Assembly (NCBI GenBank): GCA_017506735.1
Contig: JAFVMW010000073.1
Location: 20,030 to 84,029, forward strand
Direction of reading: 5' to 3'
Origin: Oscillospiraceae bacterium
Lineage (GTDB): Bacteria; Bacillota; Clostridia; Oscillospirales; Oscillospiraceae
DNA: 64,000 bases
Shown: positions 58,175 through 64,000 of the stretch, in pieces
Layout: the number at the start of each line of letters is the position of its first letter
Position numbering within the stretch: the first letter of the stretch is position 1
Translations under genes and position numbers: made by a program
The notes under the pieces: generated by a model
What the model was told of the DNA's origin: nothing
The model's input: the letters and a program-made list of their open reading frames with translations, nothing else
The model's database searches: none

Positions 58175-58735
58175 TCATTCTTCTGCCTTCAGGTCCTTCA
58201 GCATCTGCTCCGCCTGCTGGATGGTTCTGACGCCGATCCAGGCGGTGAGCATGATTCTGAGAACCCTGTCAATCCGCTCCCGGGCGCCGGGCACCGGTTC
58301 ATCATATTCCCCCAGAATCTCTTCCAGGATCTCGTCCCAGCTTCGGGTTCCCCCGATGTGCCGGGCCTGGCTTGCCAGCCGCAGAAACATGAAATACAGT
58401 ACGGTGTCGTCGATCAGGTCATCGGATTCATCATCCAGCCGTCCGTTGACGTAGCTGAGCAGGCCGCAGATCTGATCCATTGGAATGGCTGTTTTCAGCA
58501 TATTGATGATGGCGATGCGGCAGAACTGGCGGCAGGAATAACGCTTCGCCACAGGGCTTGACAGGAATCCACGCTGCACCCAGTTCTGCACGGCATGGGG
58601 TTCCAGGCCGGTGACCAGCGCCACCTGACTCCGGGTGATGCCCCCTGCCAGGAACATTCCTTCAATCTGCCGGATAGAGCCTTCCACATCCATCCTGGGG
58701 CCCTTTAACACCGTCCCTGGTATTGTCCAATCCAT
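58175..58735 (-). CDS. DUF1836 (MerR-like) DNA-binding regulator
   Basis: The 186-residue protein belongs to DUF1836. The N-terminal third has a MerR-like helix-turn-helix (IEGMFLAGGITRSQVALVTG, then LEPHAVQNWVQRGFLSSPVA, RYSCRQFCRIAIINMLKTAI). The rest is helical. Members are Firmicutes-specific and poorly studied, presumed regulators. A strong promoter with an overlapping 8-bp inverted repeat precedes it and may be its own operator. The ATG at 58735 follows GGGAGG by eight bases. Confidence 0.83.
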   Translation of the reverse strand: MDWTIPGTVLKGPRMDVEGSIRQIEGMFLAGGITRSQVALVTGLEPHAVQNWVQRGFLSSPVAKRYSCRQFCRIAIINMLKTAIPMDQICGLLSYVNGRLDDESDDLIDDTVLYFMFLRLASQARHIGGTRSWDEILEEILGEYDEPVPGARERIDRVLRIMLTAWIGVRTIQQAEQMLKDLKAEE

Positions 58736-58764
58736 ATCATGTACCTCCCTTCTAGGATGGATTA

Positions 58765-58793
58765 ATTGTAGCACGCAATTATGTGATTGTCAA
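58765..58793 (-). promoter_or_regulatory. Promoter of DUF1836-SPFH operon
   Basis: On the minus strand perfect TTGACA (58793-58788), 17 bp and TACAAT (58770-58765). Confidence 0.88.
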
Positions 58794-58807
58794 TATGTGT
58801 CACATAA
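58779..58807. promoter_or_regulatory. Inverted repeat overlapping the -35, candidate operator
   Basis: TTATGTGA (58779-58786) and TCACATAA (58800-58807) form a perfect 8-bp inverted repeat with a 13-bp centre. The -35 lies inside it, so binding would block RNA polymerase. MerR-like regulators commonly use such spaced palindromes. Confidence 0.6.
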
Positions 58808-58942
58808 CTTCGTATAGATTGCTATTTTATTATCGATACTTTTGTACGATATGTATATCAGTTCGCAGGGCGTGCATTCTTTCATCCAACATATTGTAAA
58901 ATCGCAGTTTCACCTTCTCCATGATTTTATTGAAAATAAGCG

Positions 58943-58971
58943 TTTACATTTTGTAACTTTTAGGATATAAT
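58943..58971 (+). promoter_or_regulatory. Promoter for zinc-ribbon membrane protein
   Basis: TTTACA (58943-58948), 17 bp and TATAAT (58966-58971), 32 bases before the ATG. The 267-bp gap 58736-59002 holds only this and the divergent promoter region. Confidence 0.82.
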
Positions 58972-59002
58972 ACATTACACACCACAAAAAGGAGGGATTT
59001 GG

Positions 59003-59362
59003 ATGGCTTGTTTGAAGTGCGGCCGGGAAACAAGGGATCATGAGGTATTCTGTCCGGAATGCCAGGCGGTCATGGCCAGTCAGAAGCCGCTGAAGGCGGA
59101 TCAGCGTGTCATCATCCACCAGCGCCCCAAAAAGGCGGAGCCGCCCCATCCCACGGTGAAGAAGCGCACCCCCGAGGAGCAGATTGCCCGGCTTCAGGCG
59201 GTAATCCGGGTTCTGTTGATTCTGACGCTGACCCTCTTCCTCACCACCGCCGCCAGCGTCGGCTTTATCATCCACCACCAGAGGACCGCCAACCACGGCG
59301 GCTTTACCATCGGCCAGAACTACTCCACCGAAGCTCCCGGCAACGTGGATCACGGCAGATAA
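59003..59362 (+). CDS. Zinc-ribbon, single-TM membrane protein
   Basis: The 119-residue protein begins with a zinc ribbon (CLKCGRETRDHEVFCPECQ: CxxC, CxxC), then a basic, Pro-rich stretch (VIIHQRPKKAEPPHPTVKKR), a predicted amphipathic helix and one membrane segment (VLLILTLTLFLTTAASVGFI, about 71-91) with a short outside tail. Such proteins are common in Clostridia and have no known role; the ribbon is on the cytoplasmic side by the positive-inside rule. AAAGGAGG precedes the ATG. It has its own promoter and terminator. Confidence 0.8.
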   Translation: MACLKCGRETRDHEVFCPECQAVMASQKPLKADQRVIIHQRPKKAEPPHPTVKKRTPEEQIARLQAVIRVLLILTLTLFLTTAASVGFIIHHQRTANHGGFTIGQNYSTEAPGNVDHGR

Positions 59363-59382
59363 TTTCCATATTTTACCAGTTA

Positions 59383-59413
59383 ATGCGCTTCCGGCTTCCG
59401 GAGGCGCATTTTT
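59383..59413 (+). terminator. Terminator after zinc-ribbon gene
   Basis: ATGCGCTTCCGG pairs with CCGGAGGCGCAT (one wobble), then TTTT. Confidence 0.85.
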
Positions 59414-59430
59414 CAACAAAAAATACGGAA

Positions 59431-59446
59431 TGTTTCACGTGAAACA
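59431..59446. other. parS centromere site
   Basis: TGTTTCACGTGAAACA matches the Bacillus parS consensus TGTTNCACGTGAAACA at all positions. It lies 82 bases before parA; ParB loads here for chromosome segregation. Confidence 0.96.
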
Positions 59447-59527
59447 TTCCAAAACCGTCAGTCCAAATCTATTGATTTTACGATCAGATGTGTTATAATG
59501 AAATCCAGAAATTTTGGAGGTACGAGA

Positions 59528-60304
59528 ATGGGTAAAATTATTGCCATTGTTAACCAGAAAGGCGGCGTGGGAAAAACCACCTCCGCCGTGAACCTGTCCG
59601 CCGCCCTCCATGAATTGGGCCTGCGGACGCTGCTTGTGGACTTTGATCCCCAGGCAAACGCCACCTCCGGTCTGGGAATTGAAAAGCGGAAGATTGAAAA
59701 TTCCGTCTATGATGTGATCATCAACGATGTGGAAGCAAAGGATGCCATCGTGCAGACAAAGTACGGCGATGTGCTCCCCTCCTCCAGCGCCCTGGCCGGT
59801 GCCGCCGTGGAGCTGATCGGCACCCCCTCCCGGGAATATCAGCTAAAAAACGCCCTGGCTCCCCTGCGCTATGATTATGACGCGATTTTCATCGACTGTC
59901 CCCCTTCCCTGGAGCTTCTCACGCTGAACGGCCTGTGCGCCGCGGATTCCATCATTGTTCCGGTGCAGTGTGAATACTACGCCCTGGAAGGTCTGGCAGA
60001 TCTGATGAATACCCTCCGGGCGGTGAAAAAGAAACTGAACCAGCATCTGGATCTGTTCGGCGTGATTCTGACCATGTTCGACGGGCGCACCAATTTCTCC
60101 AACCAGGTGGCCCAGGCGGTTCGTTCCCACTTCCCGGGAAAGGTATTCGCCTCTGTCATTCCGAGAAACGTCCGTCTGGCGGAAGCCCCCAGCCATGGCA
60201 TTCCCGTCATGAACTACGACCGCTCCAGCCGGGGCAGCGTGGCCTACCGGAATCTGGCCCAGGAGATCGCCAAAAAGCTTGGTGCGGAAGTTAAGATCAG
60301 TTGA
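59528..60304 (+). CDS. parA: Chromosome-partitioning ATPase ParA/Soj
   Basis: ParA binds DNA nonspecifically as an ATP dimer and works with ParB-parS to separate origins. The 258-residue protein has the deviant Walker A KGGVGKTTSAVNLS with the signature Lys, Walker A' FDPQANATSG and Walker B IDCPPSLELLTLNGL. It lacks the N-terminal HTH of plasmid ParA proteins, as chromosomal Soj does. The ATG at 59528 follows GGAGG. parB follows, after a hairpin repeat. Confidence 0.96.
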   Translation: MGKIIAIVNQKGGVGKTTSAVNLSAALHELGLRTLLVDFDPQANATSGLGIEKRKIENSVYDVIINDVEAKDAIVQTKYGDVLPSSSALAGAAVELIGTPSREYQLKNALAPLRYDYDAIFIDCPPSLELLTLNGLCAADSIIVPVQCEYYALEGLADLMNTLRAVKKKLNQHLDLFGVILTMFDGRTNFSNQVAQAVRSHFPGKVFASVIPRNVRLAEAPSHGIPVMNYDRSSRGSVAYRNLAQEIAKKLGAEVKIS

Positions 60305-60421
60305 AAGTTGAAAATGGAAAGTGGAAAGTGAATTTTACTGAATGCGAAAACGGTGAAATAAATTCACAGACTTCCACTGAAAAAGCACATTGTTACACTT
60401 TCAACTTTACACTTTCAACAA
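60305..60421. repeat. Family E hairpin repeat between parA and parB
   Basis: GAAAGTTGAAAATGGAAAGT near the left end is mirrored by CACTTTCAACTTTACACTTT and CAAC at the right end. A related unit built from GTGGAGAGTG/CTCCACTCTAC lies after serS at 63252. It is open in the parB frame, so it could be mistaken for an N-terminal extension. Confidence 0.65.
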
Positions 60422-60441
60422 CAAATAAAGGAGTGGTGATA

Positions 60442-61320
60442 TTGGCAAAACAGAAAGGCCTTGGCAAAGGCCTGGATGCGCTGTTCGGGGACTTTTCCCA
60501 GCCTTTGGAGGAATCCACGGGCTACAAAATGCTCCCCATTCACAAAATTGAACCAAATCCCGGCCAGCCCCGGCAGGACTTTGATCCCGAGGAGCTGCAG
60601 CAGCTTGCCGAATCCATCGCCGAGCACGGCCTGATTCAGCCTCTGACCCTTCGGGCGCTGGACTCCGGCTATTATCAGATCATCGCCGGTGAACGCCGCT
60701 GGCGTGCCAGCCGGATGGCCGGCCTCAGCGAGGTTCCCTGCATCATCATCGAGGCCGACGACCGGAAGGCCATGGAGCTGGCGCTGATTGAGAATCTCCA
60801 GCGTTCTGATCTGAACCCGGTGGAAGAATCCCTGGGCTACCAGAAGCTCATTGATGATTTCGGTCTGACCCAGGAGGAAGCCGCCAAGCAGGTGGGCAAG
60901 TCCCGGTCTGCCGTGACCAACGCCCTGCGGCTGCTGAATCTGACCCCACCAGTTCTGGAGCTGCTTCGCTCCGGCAAGCTTACCGCCGGTCACGCCAGAG
61001 CCATTCTGAGCATCAAACAGCCCAAACGCCAGGAGGAAGCAGCCCAGAAGATCGCCGCCCTGGATCTGTCCGTCCGTCAGGCAGAGCTGCTGTGCCGGAA
61101 TATGTCCCAGGAAAAAACCGAGGAACCGGTGCAGAAAAAGGTGCTAGAGGTCAACTACATTGCCGAATGCGAGAAGAACCTGTCCCGTCATCTGGGCCGG
61201 GGTGTAAAAATCGTAAATGGCAAACGCAAAGGACGGTTTGAACTGGAATATTATGGACAGGATGATCTGCAGACCCTGCTGGATGCCCTGATGACCCTGA
61301 AAGGAGTGCAGAAAAAATGA
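60442..61320 (+). CDS. parB: Chromosome-partitioning protein ParB/Spo0J
   Basis: ParB is a CTP-dependent DNA clamp that loads at parS. The TTG at 60442 is chosen as start: AAAGGAG lies eight bases upstream and the N terminus then reads KQKGLGKGLDALFGD, the canonical ParB opening. The 292 residues contain the CTP-binding motifs HKIEPNPGQPRQDFDPEEL and AGERRWRASRMAG (GERRxR), ENLQRSDLNPVEE, and the HTH GLTQEEAAKQVGKSRSAVTN. The C-terminal dimer domain ends EYYGQDDLQTLLDALMTL. Its stop overlaps the next gene as ATGA. Confidence 0.95.
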   Translation: MAKQKGLGKGLDALFGDFSQPLEESTGYKMLPIHKIEPNPGQPRQDFDPEELQQLAESIAEHGLIQPLTLRALDSGYYQIIAGERRWRASRMAGLSEVPCIIIEADDRKAMELALIENLQRSDLNPVEESLGYQKLIDDFGLTQEEAAKQVGKSRSAVTNALRLLNLTPPVLELLRSGKLTAGHARAILSIKQPKRQEEAAQKIAALDLSVRQAELLCRNMSQEKTEEPVQKKVLEVNYIAECEKNLSRHLGRGVKIVNGKRKGRFELEYYGQDDLQTLLDALMTLKGVQKK

Positions 61321-61874
61321 GCAATGACCCCATCCACCAGGAGGAATATCCCTTCTTCACCGCCGCACCGGCGAAAAAATCCCCCACCGGCTGGAAAATT
61401 GCCGCCGCGCTGCTTGCCTCCTGCCTGGCCGTCAGCGTCTATTTCAATGTCACCGGCCTTCCCTTCGGCTCCCCTGCCCCGGAATCCGGGACCTCCGACC
61501 AGCACACCGCTCTGGAGCTTCAGGTACAGGAGCTGACGGAAACCAACCGGACGCTGGAAGCCCGGATCAATGAGCTCACCGGTGAAAACACCGAACTGAC
61601 CAACCGGGTGGTGTCCCTGCTCAATGAATGCAATGAGCTGAACCGGGAACTGGAACAGGGCAAAAACGGCGGTCTGACAGAGACGGAAGTCCTCAAAATG
61701 CAGAAGGATCTGGAAAACTACAACCTGATCCTGGACAGCTACATCGCCATGCTCCGCCGGGACAGCAATACCCTCAGCGCCAACGTGGAGGTTCTGATGG
61801 CCCAGGCCAACGATCTCCCCGGCGAAGCCCGGAACGCCCTGTATATTTTGCTTGAATACATGGACCGGTTCTGA
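61317..61874 (+). CDS. Coiled-coil membrane protein coupled to parB
   Basis: I recognise no named family. The 185-residue product has a short cytosolic N terminus, one membrane segment (IAAALLASCLAVSVYFNVTG, about 28-47), and a coiled coil from about 63 to 115 with heptads such as LELQVQELTETNRTLEARIN and LTNRVVSLLNECNELNRELE. The C-terminal helical part (DSYIAMLRRDSNTLSANVEV) follows. Most of it would lie outside the membrane. Its start overlaps the parB stop (ATGA), so it is coupled to the partition operon. Topology recalls FtsB/DivIC-type proteins, but no sequence motif supports this. Confidence 0.75.
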   Translation: MSNDPIHQEEYPFFTAAPAKKSPTGWKIAAALLASCLAVSVYFNVTGLPFGSPAPESGTSDQHTALELQVQELTETNRTLEARINELTGENTELTNRVVSLLNECNELNRELEQGKNGGLTETEVLKMQKDLENYNLILDSYIAMLRRDSNTLSANVEVLMAQANDLPGEARNALYILLEYMDRF

Positions 61875-61901
61875 CCGGCCCCAACAATAAGGAGAATCAC
61901 C

Positions 61902-63245
61902 ATGCTTGACATCAAGAAAATCAAAGAAAATCCCCAGGCCGTAAAGGACGGCCTCCACGCCAAGGAGATCACCCACATCGATGTGGACGCCGTTGTGGAC
62001 AAGATTCTGGAGCTGGACGTCCAGGTCCGTGGTCTGAAGACCTCCACCGAAACCAAGACCGCCGAGAAGAACAAGATCGCCAAGGAAAACGGCAAGCTCT
62101 TCGGCATGAAGAAGGGTCTGGAGAAGAAGGGCGAGGACACCTCCGCCGTTGAAGCCCAGATCGCCGCCAACATGGCAAAGTCCAACGAGATCGACGCAGC
62201 CATCGCAGGCGACAAGGAAGCGCTGAAGGATCTGGAGGAGGAGCTGCGCCAGAATATGCTGGCCCTGCCCAACCTGCCCGACGCTGATCTGCTGCCCGGC
62301 GGCAAGGAGAACAACCAGCCCCTGCGCTACGTGGGCGAGCAGGTTTCCTTCGACTTTGAGCCCAAGCACCATGTGGATCTGTGCCGTGACCTGGGCCTGA
62401 TCGACTACGAGCGCGGCGTGAAGCTGGCCGGCTCCGGCAACTGGATGTACACCGGCATGGGCGCTCGCCTGGAGTGGGCATTGCTCAACTACTTCATCGA
62501 CACCCACATCGCCGACGGCTACGACTTCATCCTGCCTCCCCACATGCTGGAGTACCAGTGCGGCGAGACCGCCGGTCAGTTCCCCAAGTTCGCTGACGAG
62601 GTGTTCAAGATCGCAAACCATCCCACCGAGGGCGGTATGTTCTATATGCTGCCCACCGCTGAGGCCGCTCTGGCTTCCGTGTACCGGGACGAGATTCTGA
62701 CCGAGGCTGACCTGCCCAAGAAGTTCTTCGCCTACACTCCCTGCTTCCGCCGGGAGGCCGGTTCCCACCGTGCCGACGAGCGCGGCATGGTCCGCGGCCA
62801 CCAGTTCAACAAGGTGGAGATGTTCCAGTTCACCACCCCCGAGGGCTCCGACGAGGCCTTTGAGGAGCTGGTGAAGAAGGCTGAGAACCTGGTTGCCGGT
62901 CTGGGCCTCCACTTCCGTACTGTGAAGCTGGCCGCAGGCGACTGCTCCGCTTCCATGGCCAGAACCTACGACATTGAGATTCTGATCCCCTCCATGAACG
63001 GCTACAAGGAGGTTTCCTCCGTCTCCAACGCCCGTGACTTCCAGGCCCGCCGTGGCAACTGCCGCTACCGCCGCGCCGACGGCAAGCTGGACTTCGTTCA
63101 CACCCTGAACGGCTCCGGCCTGGCCACCTCCCGGATCTTCCCTGCCATCGTGGAGCAGAACCAGAGAGCCGACGGCTCCGTGGTGGTTCCCGAGGTGCTG
63201 AGAAAGTACCTGGGCGGCATCGAGGTCATCGAGCCCAAGAAGTAA
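61902..63245 (+). CDS. serS: Serine--tRNA ligase
   Basis: SerRS charges tRNA-Ser. The 447 residues (a little over the usual 425) have the N-terminal long coiled-coil arm (about 25-115; EKNKIAKENGKLFGMKKGLE) and the class II core: motif 2 FRREAGSHRADERGMVRGHQ and motif 3 in NGSGLATSRIFPAIVEQNQR. YMLPTAEAALASVYRDEIL is the ATP/serine region (usual LxPTAE). Motif 2 has SH where most have A-x-GRD, typical of a Clostridia subtype. No T-box precedes it; the gene is read from the parAB direction with AAGGAGAAT before the ATG. Confidence 0.95.
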   Translation: MLDIKKIKENPQAVKDGLHAKEITHIDVDAVVDKILELDVQVRGLKTSTETKTAEKNKIAKENGKLFGMKKGLEKKGEDTSAVEAQIAANMAKSNEIDAAIAGDKEALKDLEEELRQNMLALPNLPDADLLPGGKENNQPLRYVGEQVSFDFEPKHHVDLCRDLGLIDYERGVKLAGSGNWMYTGMGARLEWALLNYFIDTHIADGYDFILPPHMLEYQCGETAGQFPKFADEVFKIANHPTEGGMFYMLPTAEAALASVYRDEILTEADLPKKFFAYTPCFRREAGSHRADERGMVRGHQFNKVEMFQFTTPEGSDEAFEELVKKAENLVAGLGLHFRTVKLAAGDCSASMARTYDIEILIPSMNGYKEVSSVSNARDFQARRGNCRYRRADGKLDFVHTLNGSGLATSRIFPAIVEQNQRADGSVVVPEVLRKYLGGIEVIEPKK

Positions 63246-63251
63246 GATAGA

Positions 63252-63320
63252 AGCGTTAAGAGTGGAGAGTGAAGATACTCTCTGTGGATCTGCAATCTCC
63301 ACTCTACAATCTCCACGCTA
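63252..63320. repeat. Family E-like hairpin repeat
   Basis: AGCGTTAAGAGTGGAGAGTG and a right half AATCTCCACTCTACAATCTC-CACGCT form an imperfect hairpin. It fills the gap between serS and mscL. Confidence 0.6.
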
Positions 63321-63343
63321 AAACAAGAAAGGAAGTACATACC

Positions 63344-63838
63344 ATGTCCAAGAACCTGAAGCCCTCCTGGTGGGATGAGTTCATTACCTTTGCCGTAAAG
63401 GGCAACGCAATGGCACTGGCTGTCGGTACCATCATCGGCGGCGCCTTCTCCACCATCACCAAGTCCCTGACCAACGATCTGATTATGCCCATCGTGAACA
63501 TCTTCCTGGGCGGCGCGGATTTCTCCGAAGCCAAGATCGCCCTGCCCCGGATGCCCTGGGTGGAGCCCACCTATGAGACCATCGTGGACGCCAACGGCGC
63601 GGAAATCGTCCAGGAGGTTCAGAACTATCTGACCTACGGCAACTTCATCTCCGCTGTCATCAACTTCGCCATCCTGGCCCTGGTGGTGTTCTGGATCGTG
63701 AAGGGTGTCAACCATCTCTCCGAGATCGGCAAGAAGAAGGAAGAGGAAGCCGCAGCCGCCGAGCCTCCCGCACCCCCTGCCCCCAGCGCAGAAGAAGTCC
63801 TGCTGACTGAGATCCGTGACCTGCTGAAGAACAAGTAA
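63344..63838 (+). CDS. mscL: Large-conductance mechanosensitive channel
   Basis: MscL opens under membrane tension to release solutes. The 164-residue protein has the N-terminal amphipathic WWDEFITFAVKGNAMALAVG, pore helix 1 (VGTIIGGAFSTITKSLTNDL) and helix 2 (FISAVINFAILALVVFWIVK). The periplasmic loop is longer than in E. coli MscL. The C-terminal helix is acidic after a basic patch (GKKKEEEAAAAEP, LLTEIRDLLKNK). AAAGGAAG precedes the ATG at 63344; an upstream in-frame ATG lies inside the repeat and is rejected. Confidence 0.94.
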   Translation: MSKNLKPSWWDEFITFAVKGNAMALAVGTIIGGAFSTITKSLTNDLIMPIVNIFLGGADFSEAKIALPRMPWVEPTYETIVDANGAEIVQEVQNYLTYGNFISAVINFAILALVVFWIVKGVNHLSEIGKKKEEEAAAAEPPAPPAPSAEEVLLTEIRDLLKNK

Positions 63839-63862
63839 CCGGGCACGCGCCCGGAGGCACTT

Positions 63863-64000
63863 ATACTAACTCTTAATAAAACAGCCTGACGCTCACCGGC
63901 CTAAATTGCACCAGAATGCGTTCTCCTCCTAGGTGGGCGACAGCCCACCGTCGTCGTCGGCCTTTTCTGGCACAATTTATCCTCGCTGAGCATCTAGGCC
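63863..64000. mobile_element. MITE-like element F, copy 2 (cut by window end)
   Basis: It begins ATACTAACTCTTAATAAAAC and matches copy 1 (13171) at all but two of the 138 visible bases, despite being 50 kb away. Its right end lies outside the window. It follows mscL directly. Confidence 0.78.

Noticed and set aside
60301-60441. N-terminal extension of ParB from a TTG at 60301
   Set aside because: The extra 47 residues come from a hairpin repeat, lack any ParB similarity, and a strong ribosome site precedes the TTG at 60442 where the canonical N terminus begins.
61875-61901. T-box or other aminoacylation sensor before serS
   Set aside because: Only 27 bases separate serS from the preceding gene; there is no T-box sequence.

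Overview
This 64 kb window looks like chromosomal DNA of a GC-rich, monoderm, anaerobic Clostridia, most likely an Oscillospiraceae/Ruminococcaceae-type gut commensal. That placement is inferred from protein style, SLH domains, a tRNA-Trp T-box, perfect Firmicutes-type parS sites, strong AGGAGG ribosome binding sites, and a selenium-dependent molybdenum hydroxylase locus. No rRNA, tRNA, CRISPR array, prophage or transposase gene was seen.

Layout. 0-5 kb: 3' part of rqcH, then the origin-type cluster rpmH-rnpA-yidD-yidC-khpB(jag). 5-9 kb: a small helical protein (-), a lipoprotein with four Cys-rich repeats, a PfkB-family kinase (-) and a DegV protein (-). 9.3-13.1 kb: a Trp T-box leader driving an orphan trpB2, then typA. 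13.1-20 kb: minus-strand genes (AI-2E permease, DUF2974-type hydrolase, NahK-like sugar kinase, small P-loop protein, pgi) separated by repeats and two MITE-like elements. 20-24 kb: TIM-barrel isomerase, ROK glucokinase, uridine kinase and HAD phosphatase. 24-28.3 kb: a divergent type IIA topoisomerase pair (parE then parC, minus). 28.7-36.6 kb: SLH-anchored 5'-nucleotidase, SpoU methyltransferase, PHP phosphoesterase, an HTH protein fused to a cysteine-ladder beta-solenoid, a MATE exporter and a RelA/SpoT-domain protein.

36.6-47.9 kb is the metabolic centrepiece. On the minus strand lie xpt, an NCS2 purine permease and a seven-gene selenium/molybdenum cofactor operon (ModE-HTH/MocA fusion, DUF3343, cysteine desulfurase-like, yedF, selD, yqeB, yqeC). 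Divergent from it is a three-subunit xanthine dehydrogenase-type hydroxylase (xdhB-xdhC-xdhA). A ModE-like palindrome sits between the two operons. Together they read as purine import, salvage and Se/Mo-dependent oxidation.

48-52.7 kb: rpoD (-), lepA, hemW. 52.9-58.7 kb (-): an SPFH membrane-domain island (hflK, hflC, a flotillin, LURP-one protein, two paralogous membrane proteins) headed by a DUF1836 regulator. 59-64 kb: zinc-ribbon membrane protein, parS, parA-parB, a coiled-coil membrane protein, serS and mscL. A second parS lies inside the hflK coding sequence.

Nearly every intergenic gap carries dispersed palindromic repeats. One family (A) falls into size classes of about 27, 84-88 and exactly 130 bp. 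Others are a GTCATTGCGAG hairpin family (D), a TTGGAGTTTG/GACAATTCGTGCG family (B), a CCCCTTTGAGGGG family (C), a 158-bp MITE-like element present twice with near identity, and a 161-bp MITE with a TTAG target duplication.
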